Assembly (NCBI GenBank): GCA_035651755.1
Contig: DASRFA010000043.1
Location: forward strand, 1 to 64,000
Direction: 5' to 3'
DNA: 64,000 bases
Source of the DNA: DASRFA01 sp035651755
Lineage (GTDB): Bacteria; Desulfobacterota; Binatia; UBA12015
Positions 26,019 through 34,581 of the stretch are shown here, piece after piece. Made by a program: the position numbers and the translations under genes. Every line of letters starts with the position of its first letter. Within the stretch, counting starts at the first letter, position 1. The notes beneath the pieces are model-generated. The model did no database searches and was not told the origin of the DNA. It saw only the letters and a list, made by a program, of their open reading frames with translations.

Positions 26019-26455
26019 CGCGCACCTCCCGCCTCGGCCGGTCGGAAGCGCAGGATCACGACGTCGGTATCGCCGTCCTCGCGGATCGGCTCGAGCTCCG
26101 CGACGAGCGGCATCCCGACCCGGAAGTCCTCCTGCTTGCCGGCGAGCGGCGTCTGCACGCGCGGGCCCTCGGGCAGGTCGACCTGGCCGACGCCGTAGCC
26201 GACGTGCTCCATCTTCGTCGAGCCGAAGAGCGGGAAGTGCACGAAGGTGTAGCTGTAGAGCGTGCCGCTCGGGCCGATCTCCGCCTCGGCGGTATTCTCG
26301 GAGAGGCACTTCGCGCACACCGCGCGCTTCGGGAAGAAGTACTCGCCGCAGTCGTCGCAGCGCGTGCCGAGCAGCTTCGGCGCCTCGGCGGGATCCGCGG
26401 GCACCGTGAAGTAGCCCGACTTGACGGGTCGCCTCTTTCTCGCTGTGTCGCCCAC
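26015..26455 (-). CDS. DUF35/OB-fold zinc-ribbon acyl-CoA-associated protein
   Basis: A 146-residue protein with a rubredoxin-like zinc ribbon, CDDCGEYFFPKRAVCAKC (Cys pairs spaced for Zn), followed by an OB fold (GTLYSYTFVHFPLFGSTKM, YGVGQVDLPEGPRVQT). DUF35 proteins bind thiolase-type enzymes and help shuttle acyl-CoA, as in archaeal thiolase-HMGCS complexes. The GTG at 26455 has AAGGAGC about 7 bases upstream. Stop and thiolase start overlap (ATGA). Confidence 0.9.
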   Translation of the reverse strand: MGDTARKRRPVKSGYFTVPADPAEAPKLLGTRCDDCGEYFFPKRAVCAKCLSENTAEAEIGPSGTLYSYTFVHFPLFGSTKMEHVGYGVGQVDLPEGPRVQTPLAGKQEDFRVGMPLVAELEPIREDGDTDVVILRFRPAEAGGAR

Positions 26456-26562
26456 GGGTGCTCCTTCGAAGCGTTGTGGTGCTGTCGCCCGCGGGCCCGC
26501 GGGCGGCGGTTCGGCGGGCACTGTGTAACGGACGATACAGGTCGCGCAAGGCGCGCCGCGCG

Positions 26563-27816
26563 TCATCGAACCGCGAGCTCGCGCATGCGGAGCGCCGCCG
26601 CGACGCGGCGTCCGAAGCGGGACGGGTCGAGCACGACCGGTCGCAGGTCGAGCCACCGGCCCAATGCCGCGAGCTCCTCGACGAGCGGCTCGAGGACCGC
26701 GGACTCGCCGCAATCTTCTTCGATGCCGACGCGCTTCACGAGAAGCGTGCGCTCGTCGCGGCTGGCACCGAGGTCGATGCGGGCGACCAGGCGGTCGCCG
26801 AGCAGCAAGAGAACGACGTAGTAGCCGAAGGTGCGGCGGGCGGGCGGCGTGTAGAGCTCGAGGCGGAAGTGGACGTCGAACAGTCGCTCGGTGCGCGACC
26901 GGTGCCAGACGAGGGAGTCGAACGGTGACAGGATCGCGCGGGCGCTCGCGTTGCGCGGGACGCGGGCTTCGCGGTGCAGGTAGTCGATCGACTTCGCGCC
27001 TTCGATGCGGACCGGTTGGAGCACTCCCTCGTCGACGAGCTCGCTCACGGCCGTCTGGGCCGAGGCGGCGTCGAGGCGGAAGTAGTCGGCGAGCTCGCGC
27101 GCGGTCGCGACGCCGAGGGCGCGTGCGGAGAGCTCGACGAGGGCGCGCTTGGCGTCCCGCTCGTCGGGCGTCGGCGCGGCGAACACCTCGGAGGGGAGGA
27201 CGCGCTCGGGGACGTCGTACTCCCGCTCGAAGCTCGGTCGCCGGCGCGCGCACACGTCGCCCCGCCAGAAGAGCACCTCGAGCGCCCGCTTGCCGGCGCT
27301 CCAGCCCCACCACGCTCCGAGCCGATCGCCGGGCTCGAGAAGCTCGCGCGCGCTGAGCGGGCCGCGCTCGCGGACCTCGTCGAGCACGCGCTCCACGTAG
27401 CGCGCCTGCTCCTGCGCGAAGCGCCGCAGTCCGGGCCACATCGTCTTGGCCTCGCGCGCGCGGCGCATGCGCCACCGCAGCAGCGGCTGCAGGCGGCTCG
27501 GCATCAGCGACGCCTCGTGTCCCCAGTACTCGAAGACCTCGCGATCGCGCGCCATCGCCGATGCCAGATCGCGCGCATGCGCGCCGAGCCGTGCGTGCAG
27601 CGCGATCTCGTGTGCGCGCGCGAAGACGTTCACCGAGTCCATCTGCACCGCGTGCACGCGATCGAACAGCCGGCGCAGGTGGCGCCGATCGACGCGGCCG
27701 GCCGGGCGCGGCTCGAGCAATCCCTGCGCCGCGATCGCGATGCGCCGCGCCTGCTCGCGCGAGAGCGTTTCCCGGGCCTCGGGTACGGCGATCGCGCGCG
27801 CGACCGCCGGGAACAC
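26563..27816 (-). CDS. AlkZ/YcaQ-type winged-helix DNA glycosylase
   Basis: A 417-residue protein of the winged-helix glycosylase family that unhooks interstrand crosslinks or removes alkylated bases. The Gln-x-Asp catalytic motif, here Gln58-Met59-Asp60 in VHAVQMDSVNVFARAHEIAL, is in place; QxD is the YcaQ-type variant of the AlkZ QxQ motif. EYWGHEASLMP and ILSPFDSLVWHRSRTERLF are other family blocks. The GTG start at 27816 is the only suitable one and lies 26 bases after the permease stop, so this repair gene may ride on the transporter transcript. Confidence 0.87.
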   Translation of the reverse strand: MFPAVARAIAVPEARETLSREQARRIAIAAQGLLEPRPAGRVDRRHLRRLFDRVHAVQMDSVNVFARAHEIALHARLGAHARDLASAMARDREVFEYWGHEASLMPSRLQPLLRWRMRRAREAKTMWPGLRRFAQEQARYVERVLDEVRERGPLSARELLEPGDRLGAWWGWSAGKRALEVLFWRGDVCARRRPSFEREYDVPERVLPSEVFAAPTPDERDAKRALVELSARALGVATARELADYFRLDAASAQTAVSELVDEGVLQPVRIEGAKSIDYLHREARVPRNASARAILSPFDSLVWHRSRTERLFDVHFRLELYTPPARRTFGYYVVLLLLGDRLVARIDLGASRDERTLLVKRVGIEEDCGESAVLEPLVEELAALGRWLDLRPVVLDPSRFGRRVAAALRMRELAVR

Positions 27817-27842
27817 CGGTCGCGCTCCCGAGCCGCGCGGCC

Positions 27843-28787
27843 TCACGCGAGGCGCTCGCGCCGCCGTGCCAGCCAGTACGCCGCCCCGAACGCGGCGAGG
27901 AGCGTGACGCCGAGCGCGGCGCCGAACGGCCAGTCGCGCGCGCTTCCCTTGAACTGGTTCTCGATCACGTTGCCGATCATGTCGACGCGGCCGCCGCCGA
28001 GGACGTCGTTCACGGCGAAGAGGCCGAGCGCGGGCACGAAGACGAAGAGGAGGCCCGCCGCGATCCCGGGCGCCGTGAGCGGCAGCGCGATACGGCGGAC
28101 CGCGGCCGCCGGCGTCGCGCCGAGGTCGAGCGCGGCCTCGAGGAGCGACGGGTCGAGCTTCTCGACGCTCGCGTAGATCGGCAGGATCATGAACGGGAGG
28201 AACGTGTAGACGAGCCCGACGACGACCGCCCCCGGCGTGTAGAGCATCTCGATCGGCTGCGCGATCGCGCCGAGCGCGAGAAGGGCGCCGTTCAGGAGGC
28301 CCTCGCTCTTCAGGATCGTGACCCAGGCGTACGTGCGGATGAGGAAGCTCGTCCAGAACGGGATCGTGACGAGGAGGAGGAGCGCGTCGCGCCTCTCCGG
28401 CCGCGCGCGCGCGACGCACCACGCGACCGGGTAGCCGATGGCGACGCAGATCGCGGTCGTGACGCCGGCGTAGACGACGGAGCGGACCGCGATGCGGAGG
28501 ATCGTCGGGTCGAGCACGCGCGCGTAGCTCGCGAGCGTCCAGTCGAAGACGACGCCGCCGAGCTCGCCGCGGCGCCCGAGGCTGTATCCGACCAGGATCG
28601 CCGTCGGCGCGACGACGAACGCCGCGAGCCACACGAGGAGCGGCGCCAGCATGACCCATCCTGCGACGCCGGGCGCGCGCTCCGGAGCTCTCGACCTCCG
28701 GTCCGCCAGCGCCTCTTCCGGCGCGAGCGATTCGTCGATCACGTGATCGGGTGGAGCACGGCCGCGCGCCGCCGCGCCCGGACGCAA
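27843..28787 (-). CDS. Polyamine-type ABC transporter permease (PotB-like)
   Basis: A 314-residue inner-membrane permease with about six helices. The EAA loop EAALDLGATPAAAVRRIALP docks with the ATPase, and the YTFLPFMILPIYASVEKLD stretch is typical of spermidine/putrescine PotB. The start is uncertain: TTG at 28787 has AAGG upstream, GTG at 28742 would give 299 residues. It follows the binding-protein gene by 19 bases. The matching ATPase gene (33400-34581) lies in the divergent operon. Confidence 0.9.
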   Translation of the reverse strand: MRPGAAARGRAPPDHVIDESLAPEEALADRRSRAPERAPGVAGWVMLAPLLVWLAAFVVAPTAILVGYSLGRRGELGGVVFDWTLASYARVLDPTILRIAVRSVVYAGVTTAICVAIGYPVAWCVARARPERRDALLLLVTIPFWTSFLIRTYAWVTILKSEGLLNGALLALGAIAQPIEMLYTPGAVVVGLVYTFLPFMILPIYASVEKLDPSLLEAALDLGATPAAAVRRIALPLTAPGIAAGLLFVFVPALGLFAVNDVLGGGRVDMIGNVIENQFKGSARDWPFGAALGVTLLAAFGAAYWLARRRERLA

Positions 28788-28806
28788 CGCGCCTTCGGGC
28801 TCTGCA

Positions 28807-29862
28807 TCAGCTCGCCGCCTTCAGATCCGTGACCAGGCGATCGATCGCGACGGCCTGCTCGCCGATGTCGCGGAAGGTCTCGAGCTTGGTCGCGCCCGCG
28901 GGGTAGCTGGCCGGGTTCGCGAGCTCCTTCTCGGAGAGGAGCTTCCGCGCCGCGAGGTTCGGGTTCGTGTAGGGGAATTCCTCGGAGATCTTCCGGCTCG
29001 CGTCCGGTCGGAGTACGTAGTTCATGAACGCGAACGCGCCGTCGGGATTCGGCGCGTCGGCGGGCACCGCGAGCGAGTCGACGAAGCGGTGCGCGCCTTC
29101 TGACGGGAGCACGTAGCCGAACTTCGGGTCCTGCGCGTGCAGGATCGCCGCCTCGCCCGACCACACGATGCCGAGGTCGACGTCGCCGTTCAGGAGCGCC
29201 GTCTTCGGGCTGTCCGAGTCGAAGACCTTCACGAGCGGGAGCCAGCGCGCGAGGATCGGACGCACGCGCTCGAGCGTCTTCGGCGTCACGTCGTTCGGCG
29301 AGAGGCCTTCGGTCGCGAGCGCCCACGACACCATCTCACGCGGGTCGTCGACGACGACGATCCGGCCGCGGTGCTTCTCCTGGAACACGTCGGCGTAGCC
29401 GCGCACCGCTCCGGGCGGGACGCGCTCGGAGTTGAACGCGATCCCGACGGTGCCGCCCATCCACGGGACCGTGTAGCGCTGCTCGGGGTCGAAGGGCAGC
29501 TTCAGGAATGCCGGGTCGACGTTCCGGATGTTCGGGACCTTCGACCAGTCGATCGGCTTCAGCTTGCCGGCCTTGACGAGCGCCTCGACGGTGTACTCGG
29601 ACGGCTGGATGACGTCGTAGCGGCTTGCGCCCGACACCAGCTTCGCGAGCATCTCCTCGTTCGAGGAGTACGTCTCGTGGTTGACGCGGATGCCGGTCTC
29701 CGCGGTGAAGCCGTCGACGACCGACTGCGGCACGTACTCCGACCACGCGAAGAGGTTGATCTCGCGCGCGGGGTCGCGCCGCGCGCACCCCGCGCTCGCC
29801 GCGAGGAAGAGGCACGGCAGGACGCCGATCACGGCGGACGCGACGGCGGGAAGCCGCTTCAC
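28807..29862 (-). CDS. Spermidine/putrescine-type ABC substrate-binding lipoprotein (PotD-like)
   Basis: A 351-residue lipoprotein with signal and lipobox ending AASAGC (Cys at about residue 26). The mature start, EINLFAWSEYVPQSVVDGF, and DVIQPSEYTVEALVKAGKL and GTVGIAFNSERV are characteristic of the PotD/PotF cluster. Substrate is probably a polyamine, though not proven for this protein. The GTG at 29862 overlaps the stop of the upstream permease (GTGA). Confidence 0.92.
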   Translation of the reverse strand: MKRLPAVASAVIGVLPCLFLAASAGCARRDPAREINLFAWSEYVPQSVVDGFTAETGIRVNHETYSSNEEMLAKLVSGASRYDVIQPSEYTVEALVKAGKLKPIDWSKVPNIRNVDPAFLKLPFDPEQRYTVPWMGGTVGIAFNSERVPPGAVRGYADVFQEKHRGRIVVVDDPREMVSWALATEGLSPNDVTPKTLERVRPILARWLPLVKVFDSDSPKTALLNGDVDLGIVWSGEAAILHAQDPKFGYVLPSEGAHRFVDSLAVPADAPNPDGAFAFMNYVLRPDASRKISEEFPYTNPNLAARKLLSEKELANPASYPAGATKLETFRDIGEQAVAIDRLVTDLKAAS

Positions 29863-30632
29863 GGGGTCCTCCGGCGGAGCATGCGGCTCGCGAGCGCGAG
29901 CGCGACGGTCGCGACCAGGAAGAGCGTCGAGATTGCGTTCAGCGTCGGGTCGAGCCCCTTTCGCACGCGCCCGTAGATCTCGAGCGGCAGCGTGCGCGTC
30001 GCGGCGCTCGCGGTGAACCAAGTGACGATGAGCTCGTCGAGCGAGAGCGTGAACGCGAGCAGCGCGCCGGCGGCGATCGCGGGCGCGAGGAGAGGCAGCA
30101 GGACGCGCCGGAACGCGAGCCACGGCGTCGCCCCGAGGTCGAGCGCCGCCTCCTCCAGCGCCGGGTCGAGGCCCGCGAGCCGCGCCTCCACCGCGACCAG
30201 CACGAACGGGAACGAGAACGTCACGTGCGAGACGATGATCGTCACGAAGCCGAGGTCGAGCCGCACGGCGACGAAGAGCACGAGCAGGCTCACCCCGAGG
30301 ATGACCTCGGGCGCGATCATGGGCAGGAGAACGAGCGTCCGGACGAGGCGAGATCCGCGATAGCGGTAGCGCGCGAGCAGACACGCGCCAGCCGTGCCCA
30401 GCGCGACGGAAATCGCGGTCGTCCAGAGCGCGACCCACACGCTGTTCTCGAGCGAGCGGACGAGCGGGCCGTCGCTCCAGAGCGCGGCGTACCAGCGCCA
30501 GGTGAAGCCTTCCCAGACGATGTTCAGCCGCGACGCGTTGAAGGAGTAGGCGACGAGCACGGCGATCGGCAGGTAGAGGAAGACGACAACGACCGCCGTC
30601 CACGCGGCGGCGAGACGGTCGATCGTCCTCAT
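29859..30632 (-). CDS. Polyamine-type ABC transporter permease (PotC-like)
   Basis: A 257-residue permease with six helices and the EAA loop EEAALDLGATPWLAFRRVLL. FSLDELIVTWFTASAATRTL-type sequence (here LSLDELIVTWF) is a strong PotC feature. ATG at 30632 was chosen since helix 1 (AAWTAVVVVFLYLPIAV) begins soon after; longer readings add disordered residues. First gene of the potC-potD-potB order; the SDR gene starts 249 bases away on the other strand. Confidence 0.92.
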   Translation of the reverse strand: MRTIDRLAAAWTAVVVVFLYLPIAVLVAYSFNASRLNIVWEGFTWRWYAALWSDGPLVRSLENSVWVALWTTAISVALGTAGACLLARYRYRGSRLVRTLVLLPMIAPEVILGVSLLVLFVAVRLDLGFVTIIVSHVTFSFPFVLVAVEARLAGLDPALEEAALDLGATPWLAFRRVLLPLLAPAIAAGALLAFTLSLDELIVTWFTASAATRTLPLEIYGRVRKGLDPTLNAISTLFLVATVALALASRMLRRRTP

Positions 30633-30880
30633 CGGCCGGGCTGCGCGCAGTGCCGCCGTCGCATCCGGGTGCGCTAGCACGGCGCCGCGCGCGCGCGAAG
30701 CGCCGGACCCGGCTCGCATCGCGCCGCCCCCGCGCGCGATCCGCGTGTCGAACGCCAACGTCACCACCGGCGTCGAATCGCCCGGCCGGTGACGCGTCCG
30801 CGACCGCGCTTGCCGGCGGTCGTGTCCGCGCGCTAGCCGATCGCACGTGCGCGCGAGTCGCGCGCACGTGCGGAGGACCC

Positions 30881-31756
30881 ATGGTGGAGCTCGACGGCAA
30901 GGTCGCGGTCGTCACCGGGGCGGCGAGCGGGATCGGACGGTCGCTCGCTGCGCGGTTTGCGGATGTCGGGATGCGCGTCGTGCTGGCGGACGTCGAGCAG
31001 CCGGCGCTCGACGATGCCGCTCACGAAGCTGCGACGCGCGACGCGCGTGCGATTGCGGTCCGGACCGACGTGTCGTCCGCGGACGACGTCGAAGCTCTGG
31101 CGCGCCGGACGATCGACGCGTTCGGCGCCGTGCACGTCGTCTGCAACAACGCGGGCGTCGCGTGGAGCGGCGCGGTCTGGGAGGCGACGCTCGAGGATTG
31201 GACCTGGGTGCTCGGCGTCAACCTCTGGGGCGTCATCCACGGCGTGCGCTCGTTCGTGCCGCGCCTGCTGGCGCAAGGCGGCTTCGGTCACGTCGTGAAC
31301 ACGGCATCGATGTCGGGCCTCGTCTGCCTGCCCGACATGGGCGTCTACAACGCGAGCAAGCACGCCGTCGTCGCGATCTCCGAGACCCTCCACCACGACC
31401 TCCGCCAGCGCGGCTCCGCGATCGGAGTCTCCGTCCTCTGCCCCGGCTACGTCGACACCCGCATCATGGACTCCGCGCGCAACCGCCCGCCCGACCTCGC
31501 AGCAACACGACCTGACGCCCGCGAAGCCGCGCCGAACGCCGCCACCGACGAAGACCGCGAAGCCCGCCGCGCCGCCACCCGCGCCGCGCTACGCGCCGTC
31601 GGCCGCACACCCACCGAAGTCGCCGCCCGAGTTCTCGACGCCATCCAAACCGGCCGCTTCTACGTCCTCACCCACCCCGAGCGAAAAGACGGCGTCCGCA
31701 CCCGCATGGAAGCCATCCTGGAAGAAACCGACCCCCGCTTCGTGCCGCTCGCCTAG
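30881..31756 (+). CDS. Short-chain dehydrogenase/reductase (SDR)
   Basis: A 291-residue classical SDR: TGAASGIG at 12-19 binds the nucleotide, NNAG at 89-92, and the catalytic set Ser143, Tyr156 and Lys160 (YNASK) are present. Asp37 in ADVEQP favours NAD(H). The ATG at 30881 has GGAGGA 4 bases upstream. An extended C-terminus (220-291) rich in Arg/Ala is longer than the usual 250-residue length. Substrate unknown. It is 300 bases before the aminotransferase. Confidence 0.92.
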   Translation: MVELDGKVAVVTGAASGIGRSLAARFADVGMRVVLADVEQPALDDAAHEAATRDARAIAVRTDVSSADDVEALARRTIDAFGAVHVVCNNAGVAWSGAVWEATLEDWTWVLGVNLWGVIHGVRSFVPRLLAQGGFGHVVNTASMSGLVCLPDMGVYNASKHAVVAISETLHHDLRQRGSAIGVSVLCPGYVDTRIMDSARNRPPDLAATRPDAREAAPNAATDEDREARRAATRAALRAVGRTPTEVAARVLDAIQTGRFYVLTHPERKDGVRTRMEAILEETDPRFVPLA

Positions 31757-32056
31757 TCGGTGGAACGTTTGGGCCGCGCGACGGTTTGCGGACGTCATCG
31801 CGTGCTGTCGGCCCAGGGGAGCCCGCCTGCGCCGACGCAGCCGGAGCCGTGCTTGCGGGCAAGCGAGCGACTGTCGAACGAGCGGGACAATCACCCGCCC
31901 CCACCTTGATCCATGAGACAAGTCGGGGCGCACTGCCTCCCCGCGAGCGAGACCCGGAGCGAGCGCCCGCACACACGGCTCCGGCGACCACAGGCACTCG
32001 GTCAACGGTCGCGCCCGCTGTTTCGCCGCGCATCGACGTGTGCTGTAGTCGCCGCA
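31757..32056 (+). other. Gene-free stretch holding repeat copy 2
   Basis: This gap between the SDR and the aminotransferase holds the 144-bp repeat at 31841-31984. The remaining bases show no gene, terminator or strong promoter that I can support. Confidence 0.6.
31841..31984 (+). repeat. Terminal-inverted-repeat element, copy 2 (complete)
   Basis: A complete 144-bp element. Its ends, 31841-31860 and 31965-31984, are inverted repeats of each other with 18 of 20 matches. About 90 % of positions match copy 1 (1-139), with one 1-base indel and clustered changes in the central 25 bases. Similarity continues some 11 bases past the right end. No target-site duplication is obvious. It ends 72 bases before the aminotransferase ATG, in the same orientation and at almost the same distance as copy 1 to its gene. 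Confidence 0.9.
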
Positions 32057-33403
32057 ATGGAGCGGCTCAGCCTCGACGCCCTGCGACGGCTCGATGCAGC
32101 CCACCTGATTCACCCGTTCACCGACTCCGCCCAGCTCCACCGCGACGGCACGCGCATCATCCGCGCCGGCTCCGGCTGCACGGTGATCGACGAGACCGGA
32201 CGCGAGCTGCTCGACGGCCTCGCGGGCCTCTGGTGCGTGAACGTCGGCTACGGCCGGCGCGAGATCGCGGACGCGGTCCAGCGCCAGATGCTCGAGCTCG
32301 CGTACTACCCGTCGTTCTTCGACACGACGACCGAGCCCGCGATCCTTCTCGCCGCGAAGCTCGCCGAGCTCGCGCCGCCCGGCCTCCGCCGCGTCTTCTT
32401 CGGAAACTCCGGCTCGGACGCGAACGAGACCGCGCTCAAGCTCGTGCGCGCGTACCAGAAGCTTCGCGGCACGCCCCGCAAGACGAAGATCGTGACGCGC
32501 TCGTTCGCATACCACGGCGTCACGCTCGCGACGTCGAGCATGACGGGGCTTCCGGCCTGCACCGATCCGTTCGACCTGCCGCTGCCCGGTTTCGTCCAGG
32601 TCCCCGGGCCATACGCCTACGGAGCGGGGCGCGAGTCGGAAGCCGAGGAGTACGCGGCGGCGTGCCTGCGCGAGACCGAGCGCATCTTCGAGCGCGAGGA
32701 CCCGGCGACGATCGCGGCGATGTTCGTCGAGCCCGTGCAGGGCGCGGGCGGCGTGATCGTCCCGCCGCCCGGACACCTCTCCGCACTGCGCGACCTCTGC
32801 CGCCGGCACGACGTCCTCTTCGTCGCCGACGAGGTCATCACCGCGTTCGGACGCATGGGCGACTGGTTTGCGTCGAGCCTTTGGCGGCTCGCTCCCGACC
32901 TCATCGTCACCGCGAAGGGCCTCACGAGTGGCTACCTGCCGCTCGCCGCCACCATCGTGAGCGACGGCGTCGCCGACGTGCTCGCCGCCGGCGGCGTGCT
33001 GTCGCACGGGTACACCTACACCGCGCACCCGACGCCTTGCGCGGCCGCGCTCGCGAACCTCGCGATCCTCGAGCGCGAGCAGCTCCCGGCGCGCGTCCGC
33101 GACGACATCGGGCCGTACTTCCAGGCGGGGCTCCGCGAGCTGGCGCCGCACCGTGCGGTCGGAGAGGTGCGCGGCGTCGGCCTCATGGGCGCGCTCGACC
33201 TCGTGCCGCGCGAGGGTCGCTCCGCGCTCACGGCCACGACCCTGCTCGGTCTCCGCGCCGCTCGCCTCGTGCGCGAGCAGGGCGCGATCGTGCGGCCGAT
33301 CCGGAACCTCATCGCGCTCGCGCCGCCGCTCATCATCGAGCGCTCCGAGATCGATCGCCTGCTCGCGGCGGTCGCGCGCGCCCTCGATCGCCTGTGGGAT
33401 TGA
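32057..33403 (+). CDS. Class III PLP aminotransferase
   Basis: A 448-residue aminotransferase. NSGSDANETALKLVR (117-131) binds the cofactor, ADEVITAFGRMG holds Asp258, and TAKGLTSGYLP holds the Schiff-base Lys287. The family uses amines such as putrescine or omega-amino acids with pyruvate as acceptor; coupling to a polyamine-type ATPase gene suggests polyamine catabolism, by inference. An in-frame ATG at 31913 lies inside the repeat and is disfavoured. No Shine-Dalgarno is clear. Its stop overlaps the TTG start of the ATPase gene. Confidence 0.92.
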   Translation: MERLSLDALRRLDAAHLIHPFTDSAQLHRDGTRIIRAGSGCTVIDETGRELLDGLAGLWCVNVGYGRREIADAVQRQMLELAYYPSFFDTTTEPAILLAAKLAELAPPGLRRVFFGNSGSDANETALKLVRAYQKLRGTPRKTKIVTRSFAYHGVTLATSSMTGLPACTDPFDLPLPGFVQVPGPYAYGAGRESEAEEYAAACLRETERIFEREDPATIAAMFVEPVQGAGGVIVPPPGHLSALRDLCRRHDVLFVADEVITAFGRMGDWFASSLWRLAPDLIVTAKGLTSGYLPLAATIVSDGVADVLAAGGVLSHGYTYTAHPTPCAAALANLAILEREQLPARVRDDIGPYFQAGLRELAPHRAVGEVRGVGLMGALDLVPREGRSALTATTLLGLRAARLVREQGAIVRPIRNLIALAPPLIIERSEIDRLLAAVARALDRLWD

Positions 33404-34581
33404 CGGCGGACGCACCGGCGCGCGACGCCGATCTCGCGGTCGCGCTCGCGGGCGTGACGAAGCGCTTCGGCGAGACCGTCGCGGTCGAGCGCGTGACGCT
33501 CGCCGTCCGCCGCGGCGAGCTGCTCTCGCTCCTCGGCCCTTCCGGTTGCGGCAAGACGACGCTGCTGCGGCTCGTCGCCGGATTCGAGCGGCCCGACGCC
33601 GGCGCGATCCGCCTCGACGGCGTCGACGTGACGAGCACGCCGGCGCATCGCCGGAACGTCCACACCGTCTTCCAGCAGTACGCGCTCTTCCCGCACCTGA
33701 GCGTGTTCGAGAACGTCGCCTTCGGCCCGCGCGCACACGGCGCGAGCGCGCGCGAGATCGATCGCCGCGTGCGCGAGATGCTCGCGGTCGTCCGCCTGTC
33801 GGATCTCGCCGACCGCCGGCCGCGCCAGCTCTCCGGCGGCCAGCAGCAGCGGGTCGCGCTCGCGCGGGCGCTCGTGAACCGACCGAGCGCGGTGCTGCTC
33901 GACGAGCCGCTGAGCGCGCTCGACCCCGAGCTCCGGCGCGACATGCAGCGCGAGCTGCAGCGCGTGCAGGCGGAGGTCGGCGTGACGTTCGTGCTCGTGA
34001 CGCACGATCGCGAGGAGGCGCTCGCGCTGTCGCATCGCGTGGCGGTCATGAGCTCCGGGCGCGTCGAGCAGGTCGGTACGCCGGAGGACGTCTACGAGCG
34101 GCCGGCGAGCCCGTTCGTCGCCGGCTTCGTCGGCGCTGCGAACCTGCTGCCGGTCCACGTCGAGCACGCGGCCGGGCGCGCGGCGGTCGCCGTGCTCGCG
34201 AACGGCACGCGCGTCGCGGTCGCGTCGGCGGACGGGCCGCATGCGGAAGACCGCGGGACGCTCCTCGTTCGGCCGGAGCGCGTGGAGGTCGCCCGCATTC
34301 GGCCGCCCGGGAACGCGGCCGCCTTCCCGGTCACGGTGCGCGACGCGGTCTTCCACGGACCGATCGTCCGCTGCGACGTCGTCGACGCCGCCGCGACGGC
34401 GATCGTCGCGCACGTCGCGGCGGCGGCCGGGCGCGAGCTCGGCGCGGGAGCGTCCGCTTGGGCGTGGTGGGACGCGGACGCGGCGCGCCTCCTTCCGGCC
34501 GAGCCGCGCGGCGCCTCCACCGACGCCGGCGCACGGCGAGAGGCGGCGCCCGCGGGACCCGAGCGGTGCGGGCGCGCCTGA
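33400..34581 (+). CDS. Polyamine-type ABC transporter ATPase (PotA-like)
   Basis: A 393-residue ATPase. Walker A GPSGCGKT (46-53), Q-loop FQQYALFPHL (Gln92), signature LSGGQQQ (144-150) and Walker B VLLDEP are intact, with a C-terminal TOBE-like regulatory region (about 250-390). TTG at 33400 overlaps the aminotransferase stop (TTGA), so the two are coupled. It is probably the motor of the transporter whose other genes lie divergently at 27843-30632, an unusual split. Confidence 0.92.
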   Translation: MTADAPARDADLAVALAGVTKRFGETVAVERVTLAVRRGELLSLLGPSGCGKTTLLRLVAGFERPDAGAIRLDGVDVTSTPAHRRNVHTVFQQYALFPHLSVFENVAFGPRAHGASAREIDRRVREMLAVVRLSDLADRRPRQLSGGQQQRVALARALVNRPSAVLLDEPLSALDPELRRDMQRELQRVQAEVGVTFVLVTHDREEALALSHRVAVMSSGRVEQVGTPEDVYERPASPFVAGFVGAANLLPVHVEHAAGRAAVAVLANGTRVAVASADGPHAEDRGTLLVRPERVEVARIRPPGNAAAFPVTVRDAVFHGPIVRCDVVDAAATAIVAHVAAAAGRELGAGASAWAWWDADAARLLPAEPRGASTDAGARREAAPAGPERCGRA

